Shown here: piece after piece, positions 25,261-36,703 of the stretch
Layout: each line of letters starts with the position of its first letter
How positions within the stretch are numbered: the first letter of the stretch is position 1
Assembly (NCBI GenBank): GCA_035534175.1
Contig: DATLSM010000109.1
Span: forward strand, 1-64,000
DNA length: 64,000 nt
Source of the DNA: DATLSM01 sp035534175
Lineage (GTDB): Bacteria > Actinomycetota > Thermoleophilia > Solirubrobacterales > 70-9
Direction of reading: 5' to 3'
Position numbers and translations under genes: made by a program
The notes under the pieces: model-generated
What the model was told of the DNA's origin: nothing
The model's database searches: none
Seen by the model: only the letters and a program-made list of their open reading frames with translations

Positions 25261-26949
25261 TCAGTAGGTTCTCTCTTCCGGCTCCCACTTGGTGATCGTC
25301 ACCTCCGAGTATGAGATCTCCGGCCCCACCTCGCCTCGCTGCAGGTCGATGTGCCTGAGCCACTCCTCGTCGTTTCGCTGGGGAAAGTCGGTGCGGTACT
25401 GGGCGCCGCGGCTCTCCCGCCGCTCCAGCGCGCCAACGCAGGTGCACTCGGCGTTATCGAGCATGTATCCGAGCTCGATCGCCGCCAGGACGTCCTGGTT
25501 AAAGACCCTGCCGCGGTCGTCGATATAGGCGGACTCCGCCTCCTCCTTGAGCCGCTGGACGATCTCCAGCGCTTCCTCGATGCCCGCTTCATCGCGGAAT
25601 ACGGCGACCTTGGCGTCCATCGTCATTCCCAGCTCCAGCTTGATCTCCGAAACGCGTCGGCCAGACCCCTTCTCGCGTGCGGAGATCGCCGCGATGTTCT
25701 CCTCCTCGGCCTCCAGCACCTGCTTGGAGGGACGCGAGCCATCGATCCGTTTGGCCCGGGCGGCGGCGTCGACGCCCGAGCGGCGACCGAAGATCAGCGT
25801 GTCCAGGAGCGAGTTGGCGCCAAGGCGGTTGCCGCCGTGGACCGAGACGCACGCCGTCTCGCCGGCGGCATAGAGGCCGGGGATATCGGTGCGCCCGTCG
25901 ACGTCGGTCCTGATCCCGCCCATCGTGTAGTGGTTGCCGGGCTTGATGTGGATCGGTTCGCGGGTGATGTCGACGCCGGCGAAATCGCGACCGACCAGGA
26001 CGATCTCCCGCAGCGCCTCGTGCACCCGCTTTTTCGGCACCACCGTGATGTCCAGGGCGACCGTGCCGTCGGGGAAGCCGCGGCCCTCGTTGATCTCGGT
26101 CTGCTCAGCCCGGGAGACGACGTCGCGCGAGGCCAGCTCCATCTTGTTCGGCGCGTAGCGCTCCATGAACCGCTCGCCCTTGGCGTTGAGCAGGTGGGCG
26201 CCCTCGCCGCGGGCGCCCTCGGTGATCAGGAATCCCTTGCCGGCAAGCGTGGTCGGGTGGTATTGGATCATCTCCATGTCCATCAGCTTGGCCCCGGCGC
26301 GGTAGGCCATCGCGATCCCGTCACCGGTGCAGATCAGCGCGTTGGTGGTCGGTTTCCAGACCTGGCCGTTGCCGCCGCAGGCGAGGATCACCGCCTTCGC
26401 CTCGAACAGCTCCATCGAGCCGTCGGCGATGTTGCGCGTCACCACCCCGCAGCACTCGCCCCCCTCATCCATCGCCAGCGCGGTGCAGAACCACTCCTCG
26501 TAGCGGGCCACCTGCTCGGAGTGCTTCATCAGCTGCTCGTAGAGCACGTGCATGATCGCCTGGCCGGTGATGTCGGCGACGTAGTAGGTGCGGGCGGCGG
26601 AGGCGCCGCCGAAGGCGCGGGTGCCGAGCTTGCCCTCCTCGTTGCGATGGAAGGTGACCCCCAGGTGCTCCAGGTGGAGGATCTCCTCGGGCGCCTCGCG
26701 GCACATGATCTCGATCGCATCCTGATCGCCCAGGTAGTCGGACCCCTTGATCGTGTCGAAGGCGTGGGACTCCCACGAGTCGCCCGGGTTGAGCGCCGCG
26801 TTGATTCCGCCCTGAGCGGCGTTGGAGTGCGAGCGCACCGGGTGGACCTTGCTCACGATCCCGACCGAAACGTCCTGCTCGGCGGCGGCGAGAGCAGCGC
26901 GCTGGCCGGCCAGGCCGGCGCCGATCACCAATACGTCATGAGTGGGCAC
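25261..26949 (-). CDS. sdhA: Succinate dehydrogenase/fumarate reductase flavoprotein subunit
   Basis: 562 residues. FAD-binding GAGLAGQRAAL is near the N-terminus. SHSNAAQGGINAAL marks the histidyl-flavin site of the family, and GGNRLGANSLLD and a C-terminal helical domain are normal. It oxidises succinate to fumarate in the TCA cycle, or the reverse. The start is GTG. The operon order is sdhA-sdhB-sdhE with no SdhC/D membrane anchor visible. Confidence 0.95.
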   Translation of the reverse strand: MPTHDVLVIGAGLAGQRAALAAAEQDVSVGIVSKVHPVRSHSNAAQGGINAALNPGDSWESHAFDTIKGSDYLGDQDAIEIMCREAPEEILHLEHLGVTFHRNEEGKLGTRAFGGASAARTYYVADITGQAIMHVLYEQLMKHSEQVARYEEWFCTALAMDEGGECCGVVTRNIADGSMELFEAKAVILACGGNGQVWKPTTNALICTGDGIAMAYRAGAKLMDMEMIQYHPTTLAGKGFLITEGARGEGAHLLNAKGERFMERYAPNKMELASRDVVSRAEQTEINEGRGFPDGTVALDITVVPKKRVHEALREIVLVGRDFAGVDITREPIHIKPGNHYTMGGIRTDVDGRTDIPGLYAAGETACVSVHGGNRLGANSLLDTLIFGRRSGVDAAARAKRIDGSRPSKQVLEAEEENIAAISAREKGSGRRVSEIKLELGMTMDAKVAVFRDEAGIEEALEIVQRLKEEAESAYIDDRGRVFNQDVLAAIELGYMLDNAECTCVGALERRESRGAQYRTDFPQRNDEEWLRHIDLQRGEVGPEISYSEVTITKWEPEERTY

Positions 26950-27082
26950 GGGCGCGGATGCTATAGCGAGGAAATCCGACAGTGCGCTCGGATTTGAGAT
27001 CCGAGGTCCTCCCGCTCGCGGTTGGCAGGGGCCCGGTGGCGACGCTAGCCGCGCCCGGACTTCTGGCGCTTACCATGGAGGG

Positions 27083-28270
27083 ATGCTCGGCGGCGGCTCG
27101 ATCACCCTCTTCCACGTGCGCGGGATCAGGATCGCGGTCGACTGGTCCTGGTTTCTCGTCCTCTTCCTGGTGATCTTCTGGCTGTCTCAGTTCTACGCGA
27201 ACGTCCTCGGGCAGTCCGGCTCCTCCACCGCGCCGTTCGTCCTCGCCGTGGCCAGCGCGGTCGGGTTCTTTGGCTCGATCGTCCTGCACGAGCTGGGCCA
27301 CGCGGTGGTCGCCGAACGCAACGGCATCGGCATCTCCAGCATCCAGCTGTGGATCTTCGGCGGGATGGCGCGGATGGACCGGGAAACCGACAGCCCGGCC
27401 ACCGAGTTCAAGGTGGCCCTCGCCGGGCCGCTGGTGACGCTGGCCATCGTCGTCATCCTCACCGCGATCGGCCTGGCCGCCGCCGGCCCGCACCAGTTTG
27501 AGAAGGCGATGCTGGTGGAGTCCAACTCCGGAACCTCGGGTGTGCTGGCGATGGTCGCCTGGCTGGCCTCGATCAACTTCCTCGTTCTGGTCTTCAACCT
27601 GCTTCCCGCCTTCCCGATGGACGGCGGCCGGGTGGTGCGGGCGATCGCCTGGTGGCGGACCGGCGACCGCAGCGCCGCCACCCGCTTCGCGGCGTCGCTC
27701 GGACGGGCCTTCGGTTACCTGTTCATCGGCGCTGGGCTGCTGATGGCGGCGACCAACGCGGGACTGGGCGTGTTCGGAGGAATCTGGCTGGTGCTGATCG
27801 GCATGGTGATCAACGGCTCGGCCCGGGGGGCGGCGATGCAGACGGCGATCTCCAGCCGGATCGGGGACATGCGCGTCGCCGACGTGATGGACCGCGAGCC
27901 GGTGGCGATCCCGGGCGAGCTGAGCGTGGAGCAGGCGCTCGACGAGTACTTCCTGCGCTACCGCTGGCCCTGGTTTCCGGTGGTCGACGCCGCCCACCGC
28001 TTTCTCGGTCTGCTGGAGCGAGATCAGGCGGACGATGTTCCCGAGGTCTCCCGCGCGACCTCCTTGGTTTCGGAACTACTGGAGCGCGACCGGGGATCGC
28101 TGCACGTCAGCGAAGATGCCCCGCTCGACTCTCTCCTGGCCAACCAGAACCTGCGCCGTTTCGGTGCCCTGATGGCTGTCGATGCCGAGGGCCGGCTCGC
28201 CGGGGTGATCACCGCCGAGCAGCTGGGCCGGGCCCTGAGGGATGCGGCTACGGGCGGTGCCGCTCGATGA
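27083..28270 (+). CDS. M50 site-2-protease family membrane metalloprotease with CBS domains
   Basis: 395 residues. The zinc site HELGH lies in a membrane segment (IVLHELGHAVVAERNG), and the third ligand is in LLPAFPMDGGRVVRA. Six or so membrane helices are followed by a C-terminal pair of CBS-like modules (from about residue 270, VADVMDREPVAI). It is of the Rip3/SpoIVFB-like group, which cleaves membrane substrates within the bilayer; the CBS part probably senses nucleotides. The ATG at 27083 gives the standard N-terminus. It is divergent from sdhA and overlaps the acyl-CoA dehydrogenase 3' end by 23 bases. Confidence 0.9.
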   Translation: MLGGGSITLFHVRGIRIAVDWSWFLVLFLVIFWLSQFYANVLGQSGSSTAPFVLAVASAVGFFGSIVLHELGHAVVAERNGIGISSIQLWIFGGMARMDRETDSPATEFKVALAGPLVTLAIVVILTAIGLAAAGPHQFEKAMLVESNSGTSGVLAMVAWLASINFLVLVFNLLPAFPMDGGRVVRAIAWWRTGDRSAATRFAASLGRAFGYLFIGAGLLMAATNAGLGVFGGIWLVLIGMVINGSARGAAMQTAISSRIGDMRVADVMDREPVAIPGELSVEQALDEYFLRYRWPWFPVVDAAHRFLGLLERDQADDVPEVSRATSLVSELLERDRGSLHVSEDAPLDSLLANQNLRRFGALMAVDAEGRLAGVITAEQLGRALRDAATGGAAR

Positions 28271-29912
28271 TCCGGCTGAAGTCCGTGGCTGCCGGCAGGG
28301 TGCCGAAAGCCTGACCCCAGTCGCCGGAGAGGCGGGAGGCGCAGAAGGCGTCGGCGACCTCCTGGTCGCCAAAGCGGACCAGGAGCGAGGCCTGAAGGGC
28401 GATCGCCATGCGCTCGACGATGCGCCGGGCGCGGTACTGGATCGTCTCCACCTCGCCGGGGATCTCCTCGCGCAGCGAGGAGATGCAGGAGTCGAGCCCC
28501 GGCGCCGCCCCGGCGCCCTCCATCACCTCGGAGAAGAAGGCCTCCACCGAGGCCGGGCTCTTGACCATCGCCCGCAGCACGTCGAGGCACTGGACGTTGC
28601 CCGAGCCCTCCCAGATCGAGGCCAGGGGGCTCTCGCGGAACAGGCGCGGTAGGCCGGAGTCCTCGACGTAGCCGTTGCCGCCCAGACACTCCAGGCACTC
28701 GACCGCGTGTGCGGGGGCGCGCTTGCAGAGCCAGTACTTGAGCACGGGGTTGGCGAGGCGGCGAAACTCAACCGCCTCCGCGTCGCCCGCGGCGACCTCG
28801 TCGTAGCTGCGCGCCAGGCGCATCGCCGAAACCGTGGCCGCCTCCGACTCGACGCAGAGGTCGGCCAGCACGTTTTGCATCAGCGGTTGGTCGATCAACA
28901 CCGCGCCGAAGGCGGAGCGGTGGGCGGTGTGGTTGATGGCCTGGGCGACCCCCGCCCGGTACCCGGCGGTGGCGCCGATCACGCAGTCGAGCCGGGTGTG
29001 GTTGACCATCTCGATGATCGTGGGGACGCCGCGGCCCTCCTCGCCGATCAGCCGCGCCCAGGCGCCGCGGAACTCGACCTCACTGGAGGCGTTGGAGCGG
29101 TTTCCGAGCTTGTCCTTCAGGCGCTGGATGTGGAAGCGGTTGCGCTCGCCGTCGGGGGTCCAGCGGGGCATCAGGAAGCAGGAGATACCGGAGTCGGTCT
29201 GGGCGAGGACGAGGAACGCGTCGCACATCGGCGCCGAACAGAACCACTTGTGGCCGACGATCTCGTACTCGCCGCCGGGGCCGCCGCCGTTCAGCGGCCG
29301 GGCGACCGTGGTGTTGGCGCGCACGTCGGAGCCTCCCTGCTTCTCGGTCATCGCCATGCCGCAGAGTGAGCCGCGCTTGTGCTCGGCCGGCGCCGATGCC
29401 TCGTCGTAGTCGAGTGAGAGGAAGCGCGGCTCCCATTCGGCGGCCAGCTCCGGCTGCTTGCGCAGCGCCGGGATCGCCGAGTAGGTCATCGAGATCGGGC
29501 AGCCGACCCCGCTCTCGGCCTGCATCAACTGGATGAACATCGCGGCGCGAGCGACGTTGGCTCCGGGCCCGGGCTCGCGCCAGGGCATCGCGTGCAGCCC
29601 GTTGCTCACGCCGATCCGCATCAGCTCGTGCCAGGAGCTGTCGAACTCGACCTCGTCGATCCGCTGCCCGTAGCGGTCGTGGGTGCGCAGGAGGGGCTTC
29701 TTCTCGTTCGCCTCAAAGCCCCAGCGAATCGTCTGGTGGGAGCCGCAGATCGCGGCCAGCTCCCTCGTCCGATCTTCCGCCCAATCGCCGCCCTCGCGCC
29801 GCAGTGCCTCCACCAGGGGGCGGTCGGCGTCGAATGGGTTGTAGTCCTCCAGCGGCGGCGGCTGGTTGAAGACCTGGTGGGTGCTCGCGGTGGAGCTCTG
29901 GGCGGTTGCCAT
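28248..29912 (-). CDS. AidB-like acyl-CoA dehydrogenase
   Basis: 554 residues, longer than the usual acyl-CoA dehydrogenase (about 380) and matching AidB. MTEKQGGSDVRANTT is the AidB form of the flavin-binding loop. The C-terminal flavin-binding helix region (CLECLGGNGYVEDSGLPRLFRESP) and IWEGSGNVQCLDVLRAM are also AidB-type. AidB proteins are FAD enzymes linked to alkylation protection, but actinobacterial members may act in lipid oxidation. I chose ATG 29912, since the upstream extension overlaps icd. Confidence 0.88.
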   Translation of the reverse strand: MATAQSSTASTHQVFNQPPPLEDYNPFDADRPLVEALRREGGDWAEDRTRELAAICGSHQTIRWGFEANEKKPLLRTHDRYGQRIDEVEFDSSWHELMRIGVSNGLHAMPWREPGPGANVARAAMFIQLMQAESGVGCPISMTYSAIPALRKQPELAAEWEPRFLSLDYDEASAPAEHKRGSLCGMAMTEKQGGSDVRANTTVARPLNGGGPGGEYEIVGHKWFCSAPMCDAFLVLAQTDSGISCFLMPRWTPDGERNRFHIQRLKDKLGNRSNASSEVEFRGAWARLIGEEGRGVPTIIEMVNHTRLDCVIGATAGYRAGVAQAINHTAHRSAFGAVLIDQPLMQNVLADLCVESEAATVSAMRLARSYDEVAAGDAEAVEFRRLANPVLKYWLCKRAPAHAVECLECLGGNGYVEDSGLPRLFRESPLASIWEGSGNVQCLDVLRAMVKSPASVEAFFSEVMEGAGAAPGLDSCISSLREEIPGEVETIQYRARRIVERMAIALQASLLVRFGDQEVADAFCASRLSGDWGQAFGTLPAATDFSRIIERHRP

Positions 29913-29988
29913 CGGCTCGATTCTGTCACCTCGGGCGATCGGCTCGGCGGCGGCGAGCGATCCTCCCGGTAGGTAGCATCGCGCGGCG

Positions 29989-31203
29989 GTGGCCAAGATC
30001 CCAGTCGAGAACCCAATCGTCGAGCTCGACGGCGATGAGATGACCCGGATCATCTGGGCCTTCATCAAGGAGCAGTTGATCCTCCCCTACCTCGACCTCG
30101 AGCTGATCTACTTCGACCTCGGGATCGAGAGTCGTGACGCGACCCAGGACCGGATCACGGTCGAAGCGGCGAAGGCGATCGAGCGCCACGGGGTGGGTGT
30201 GAAGTGCGCGACGATCACACCTGATGAGGCGCGGGTCGAGGAGTTCGGGCTAAGGGAGATGTACCGCTCGCCCAACGGGACGATTCGCAACATCCTCGGC
30301 GGGGTGATCTTCCGCGAGCCGATAGTGATCGCCAACATCCCGCGCCTCGTGCCGGGCTGGACCAAGCCGATCGTGATCGGTCGCCACGCCTTCGGCGACC
30401 AGTACCGGGCGACCGACATCGTGGTCGAGGGCGAGGGGAAGCTGACCCTGACCTACACCCCCAGGGACGGGTCCGAGCCGATCGAGCTCGAGGTCTATGA
30501 CTTCCCCGGCGGCGGCGTGGCGATGGCCATGTACAACCTCGACGACTCGATCCGAGATTTCGCTCGCGCCTCGATGCGCTACGGACTCGATCGTCGCTAC
30601 CCCGTCTACCTCTCGACCAAGAACACGATCCTCAAGCGCTATGACGGCCGCTTCAAGGACATCTTCGCCGAGGTGTACGCGGACGAGTTCCAGGCCGATT
30701 TCCAGGCCGCGGGACTCACCTACGAACATCGCCTGATCGACGACATGGTCGCTGCCGCACTGAAGTGGGAGGGGGGCTACGTGTGGGCCTGCAAGAACTA
30801 CGACGGCGATGTGCAGTCCGACACGGTTGCCCAGGGGTTCGGTTCGCTGGGGCTGATGACCAGCGTCCTGATGAGCGCCGACGGCAGGACCGTTGAGGCC
30901 GAGGCGGCGCATGGCACCGTCACCCGCCACTTCCGGCAGCACCAGCAGGGCAAGCCCACCTCGACCAACCCGATCGCCTCGATCTTCGCCTGGACCCGGG
31001 GGCTAGCCGCAAGGGGACGGCTGGACGGCACGCCTGAGGTCTCGCGCTTTGGTCAGGCCCTGGAGCGGGTTTGTGTGGAGACGGTCGAAAGCGGCAAGAT
31101 GACCAAGGACCTGGCGCAGCTCGTCGGACCCGACCAGGATTTCCAGAGCACACAGGAGTTCCTCGCCTCCCTGGATGAGAACCTGCAAAAGGCGATGGCA
31201 TAA
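29989..31203 (+). CDS. icd: NADP-dependent isocitrate dehydrogenase
   Basis: 404 residues of the eukaryote-like dimeric type (type II). Visible elements are VELDGDEMTRIIW, the phosphate/substrate loop SPNGTIRNILGGVIFREPI, YDGRFKDIF and EAAHGTVTRHFRQH with the NADP site. It oxidatively decarboxylates isocitrate to 2-oxoglutarate. It starts at GTG, and mdh follows 92 bases downstream, giving a TCA pair beside sdh. Confidence 0.96.
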   Translation: MAKIPVENPIVELDGDEMTRIIWAFIKEQLILPYLDLELIYFDLGIESRDATQDRITVEAAKAIERHGVGVKCATITPDEARVEEFGLREMYRSPNGTIRNILGGVIFREPIVIANIPRLVPGWTKPIVIGRHAFGDQYRATDIVVEGEGKLTLTYTPRDGSEPIELEVYDFPGGGVAMAMYNLDDSIRDFARASMRYGLDRRYPVYLSTKNTILKRYDGRFKDIFAEVYADEFQADFQAAGLTYEHRLIDDMVAAALKWEGGYVWACKNYDGDVQSDTVAQGFGSLGLMTSVLMSADGRTVEAEAAHGTVTRHFRQHQQGKPTSTNPIASIFAWTRGLAARGRLDGTPEVSRFGQALERVCVETVESGKMTKDLAQLVGPDQDFQSTQEFLASLDENLQKAMA

Positions 31204-31294
31204 CCAGACTTCCCGCCGCCGGCGGCCCCCAACGGCCCACAGTCCGTCCTCGGTCTGCCGGTGGACAAACCACGACTCCAGGAGAACCGATTCC

Positions 31295-32281
31295 GTGAGC
31301 ACACCCGTCAAGGTCACCGTTACCGGCGCAGCCGGCCAGATCGGCTACGCAATTCTCTTCCGCATCGCCAGCGGCGCGATGCTCGGCCCCGACACACCGG
31401 TCGAACTGAGCCTGCTGGAGATCCCCGAGGCCGTGAAGGCGGCGGAGGGCACCGCGATGGAGCTGGACGATTGCGCCTTTCCGCTTCTGCGTCGAATCGA
31501 CATTGCCGACGATCCGAGGCAGGCGTTCGAGGGCTGCAATGTGGCGCTGCTGGTCGGGGCCCGACCCCGTGGACCGGGCATGGAGCGCTCCGACCTGCTG
31601 GCGGCGAACGGCGTCATCTTCAAACCGCAGGGCGAAGCGATAAATGCCGGCGCCGCCGAGGACGTCAAGGTGCTGGTGGTCGGCAACCCCGCCAACACCA
31701 ATTGCCTGATCGCGATGTCGAATGCTCCCGACGTGCCGGGCGAGCGCTTTACCGCGATGACACGCCTCGATCACAACCGGGCGATCTCACAGCTCGCCAA
31801 CAAGCTCAGGGTGCCGGTCGGCGCCGTGACCAGGATGACGATTTGGGGCAACCACTCCACCACCCAGTACCCGGACCTGGTCAATGCCAGGGTGAACGGT
31901 GAGAGCGCCTGGGATGCGGTCGACGACAATGCATGGATCGCCGACGAATTCATTCCGCGCGTGGCCAAGCGGGGGGCCGAGGTGATCTCTGCCCGCGGAG
32001 CATCGAGCGCCGCCTCTGCGGCGAACGCGGCGATCGACCACATCCACGACTGGGTCCTCGGCACCCCCGAGGGCGACTGGGTGTCGATGTCGGTGCCGGC
32101 CGACGGCACCTACGGTGTGGAGGAGGGGATCATCAGCGGCTACCCCTGCGTCTGCCGGAGCGGGGAGTGGAGGATCGCCGACGGTCTCGAGGTCCCGGAG
32201 TTCTCCCGGGCGCGAATTGAGGCCAGCGCCGCCGAGCTGCGGGAGGAGCGCGAGGCCGTCAGCCAGCTTGGCCTGATCTGA
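31295..32281 (+). CDS. mdh: Malate dehydrogenase
   Basis: 328 residues of the cytosolic-type MDH. VTGAAGQIGYAIL is the NAD loop, ARPRGPGMERSDLL contains substrate arginines, VGNPANTNCLIA binds cofactor, and TRLDHNRAISQLA and IWGNHSTTQYPD hold the catalytic Asp/His. It interconverts malate and oxaloacetate. The GTG start is preceded by CCAGGAGAACC. Confidence 0.96.
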   Translation: MSTPVKVTVTGAAGQIGYAILFRIASGAMLGPDTPVELSLLEIPEAVKAAEGTAMELDDCAFPLLRRIDIADDPRQAFEGCNVALLVGARPRGPGMERSDLLAANGVIFKPQGEAINAGAAEDVKVLVVGNPANTNCLIAMSNAPDVPGERFTAMTRLDHNRAISQLANKLRVPVGAVTRMTIWGNHSTTQYPDLVNARVNGESAWDAVDDNAWIADEFIPRVAKRGAEVISARGASSAASAANAAIDHIHDWVLGTPEGDWVSMSVPADGTYGVEEGIISGYPCVCRSGEWRIADGLEVPEFSRARIEASAAELREEREAVSQLGLI

Positions 32282-32285
32282 TTCG

Positions 32286-32314
32286 AAAAAAAAGCCGGCC
32301 CCACCGGGAGCCGG
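32286..32314 (-). terminator. Rho-independent terminator after the winged-helix gene
   Basis: On the minus strand a CCGGC/GCCGG stem with an inner CCC/GGG extension is followed by eight T residues (plus strand A tract at 32286-32293). It lies 29 bases past the stop of the convergent gene at 32343. It may also slow mdh transcripts but has no T tract in that direction. Confidence 0.75.
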
Positions 32315-32342
32315 ACTCTGCAACCGTGGGCCGCCGAGTCCG

Positions 32343-32720
32343 CTAAGCCGCTTGGTACTGGCGGCCTTTCTTCTTCACCCTTCCCTCTTTCTCCAAGTCG
32401 CCGAGGACTCGGTAGAGGTAGTTGGGTTTGACTTTCAATGTCTTGGCGATCTGTGACCCGCTGATGCCGGGATTTTTCGCGACCAGCTCGGCCGCCTGGT
32501 CGGCGCGGGTGCCACCGCGGCGCCGACGGCGACGGCGGGGTGTGGCGGTGGTGGCTTTTTTGGCGACGGAGCCTCGCGGAGGACCCGGGCGGCGGCCGCT
32601 CGCCTTGCCGCCGAGATCGGCAAGCGCTCGCTCCAGGCGCTGGCGCTCGGCGTTGAGCTCAGCCAGACGCCTCTCGACCAGCGAGCGAGCCTGGTCGAGA
32701 ACGTTCGTGGTGGGGGGCAT
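32343..32720 (-). CDS. Coiled-coil, basic-linker, winged-helix DNA-binding protein
   Basis: 125 residues. Residues 5-38 are a heptad coiled coil (LDQARSLVERRLAELNAERQ). Then comes a strongly basic linker with KKATTATPRRRRRRR, then a winged helix (ADQAAELVAKNPGISGSQIA, KVKPNYLYRVLGDL, VKKKG). It probably dimerises and binds DNA; the basic linker is reminiscent of nucleoid proteins. I chose the second ATG (32720), since GGAAAGG lies six bases before it and touches the first ATG. Two overlapping palindromes upstream suggest autoregulation. Exact function is unknown. Confidence 0.7.
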   Translation of the reverse strand: MPPTTNVLDQARSLVERRLAELNAERQRLERALADLGGKASGRRPGPPRGSVAKKATTATPRRRRRRRGGTRADQAAELVAKNPGISGSQIAKTLKVKPNYLYRVLGDLEKEGRVKKKGRQYQAA

Positions 32721-32732
32721 CTGCATCCTTTC

Positions 32733-32760
32733 CGGTAAGTGGTTACCGGTTGGTCAACCG
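32733..32760 (-). promoter_or_regulatory. Two overlapping palindromes upstream of the winged-helix gene
   Basis: CGGTAA-gtgg-TTACCG at 32733-32748 and CGGTTG-gt-CAACCG at 32747-32760 share two bases. They lie 12 to 40 bases upstream of the start codon, the usual place for an operator or 5'-UTR structure. A partial CAGTGA tandem follows further upstream (about 32777-32788). Confidence 0.5.
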
Positions 32761-32882
32761 TAGTGTTGCAAAGTCACAGTGACAGTGACCGTTCATGTAG
32801 TCAAATTTGACCGCGCAATTGCTGGCCGATTGGATGACGGCCAGGCGTCGCCGGACCTAACTGTCGCGGGCGGAGTTTCGAC

Positions 32883-33509
32883 CTAGCGACCGCGTCTGCG
32901 CGGCAGGGTGCGAAAGACGACGTCCCACAGTGGGGAAGAGACGCCGAAGCCGTAGCGGTGATCCTGGAAGTGGTGGCGCATGTGCTGCTCGCGCAGGCGC
33001 TTTCCCAGGTCGGACTTGGGCACGAAGTGGTGCACGTAGTAGTGCGTGTAGTCGTAGAGGAGGTAGCCGCCGATGAAGCCGGCGAACAACGGGTAGACGG
33101 TCGGCATCCCGAACAACAGGGTGAAGCCGAGGTAGAAGAGCAGCGCGAGCGGGATTGCCACCGCCGGCGGCATGACCAAGCGCAATTTGTCGTTCGGGTG
33201 GTCGTGATGGATGCCGTGGATGATGAAGTGCATCCTGCGGCCCAGGGCGTTGTCCGGCTCCCAGTGGAAGAGGAGCCTGTGCAGCCAGTACTCGGTCAGA
33301 GTCCAGATGCCGATGCCGCCCAGGCTGAGCAGCGCCAGATGCCAGACGGCGTATCCATGCGCGGCCCCCAGCCACTCCATCGCCACGACCACCGGCACGA
33401 AGACGATCGCCGGGACCGCCGGGTGCACCCGGGAGAAGAAGTTGAGGAAGTCGCTGGCAAAGAGCTGGGGAGAGTCGGCCAGCTTCTCGCTGCGATTGTG
33501 AGCCTCCAT
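32883..33509 (-). CDS. Fatty acid hydroxylase superfamily membrane protein
   Basis: 208 residues with about four membrane helices and the His clusters of di-iron hydroxylases: LHRLLFH, HGIHHDH, YDYTHYYVHH and EQHMRHHFQDH. The arrangement matches fatty acid 2-hydroxylase (FA2H/Scs7) rather than carotenoid or sterol enzymes. It would hydroxylate acyl chains of a lipid at the membrane using O2. The ATG at 33509 begins MEAHNRSEKL; the longer frame is likely non-coding. Confidence 0.85.
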   Translation of the reverse strand: MEAHNRSEKLADSPQLFASDFLNFFSRVHPAVPAIVFVPVVVAMEWLGAAHGYAVWHLALLSLGGIGIWTLTEYWLHRLLFHWEPDNALGRRMHFIIHGIHHDHPNDKLRLVMPPAVAIPLALLFYLGFTLLFGMPTVYPLFAGFIGGYLLYDYTHYYVHHFVPKSDLGKRLREQHMRHHFQDHRYGFGVSSPLWDVVFRTLPRRRGR

Positions 33510-33645
33510 CGGGGTCAATGGTAGCGGCGGCGATCGCGGCCTTCGCAAGACGCGGGGAAAGATGTGACGAGACTGTGTCAAAGAGGTTGCGATTTGCGGA
33601 AACGGGCGTCGCGGCCCCCTCGCTTCACTGGCAACATGAGCCGCC

Positions 33646-33834
33646 ATGCCGCGCAAGCCGAAGCCCCCCACCTGCGAGGACTGCTATTTCCACCGGAACC
33701 TCCTCTGCGCGCTTGACCTGAGCGAGCCATGTTCCACCTTCCGCCCCGATCGCCCCGAGGGCCTGGTGCCCCCGCGCCAGCCTGTTCTCCTGATGCGCTC
33801 GCCCCGGTGGGCATCCGAGCCCCGCGCCGCATAG
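33646..33834 (+). CDS. Small cysteine-containing protein
   Basis: 62 residues. MPRKPKPPTCEDCYFHRNLLC has CxxC and a further pair (C...C) within 30 residues, followed by a Pro/Arg-rich tail. The Cys spacing suggests metal binding, but no known family is certain. Codon use resembles the neighbours, and it fits neatly between the hydroxylase and hsp20 without overlap. I regard it as a real small gene of unknown role. Confidence 0.55.
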   Translation: MPRKPKPPTCEDCYFHRNLLCALDLSEPCSTFRPDRPEGLVPPRQPVLLMRSPRWASEPRAA

Positions 33835-33856
33835 CTCCTCTGGCTATGTTTTGATC

Positions 33857-34296
33857 GTGCCAGAGCGCGACCTCTTCGCGAATTTTGCCCGCATGCGTCG
33901 GGAGATGGACCAGATGCTGGGAGACACCTGGGGGCGCGGTGGCTACGTGAGCCGCCGCACCACCGGCTTCTCTCCCAACGTCGACGTGTACTACTGCGGC
34001 GACCCGCAGCGGGCGGTGGTCAAGGTGGACCTGGCAGGGGTCGACCTCTCCGAGGTCAGCATCGAGGTCAGCGGCCGCCGGCTGGCGATCCTCGGCGGCC
34101 GCCCGGTTCAAGAGACCGAAGGGCGGGTGTACCAGCAGGTCGAGATCCCCTCCGGCCCCTTCCGCCGGGTGGTCGAGCTCCAGGTCGAGGTCGACGCCGA
34201 CAGCGCCAAGGCCACCTACGAGGACGGCGTGCTGCGGATCGAGCTGCCGCTGCGCGACCCTGCCACAACCACCCGCCAGGTCCCGATCGGGCGCGA

Positions 34297-34300
<4 letters not shown>
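33857..34300 (+). CDS. Small heat-shock protein, Hsp20 family
   Basis: 147 residues with an alpha-crystallin domain: FSPNVDVYYCGDP, VVKVDLAGVDLSEVSIEVSGRR, the GVLRIELPL terminus, and a C-terminal V-P-I anchor for oligomer formation. It holds unfolding proteins. The likely GTG is at 33857. Its stop overlaps the lon start (GTGA), so chaperone and protease are translated together. Confidence 0.88.
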
Positions 34301-36684
<2,384 letters not shown>

Positions 36685-36703
36685 GGCGCTGGGCCCACTA
36701 GCA

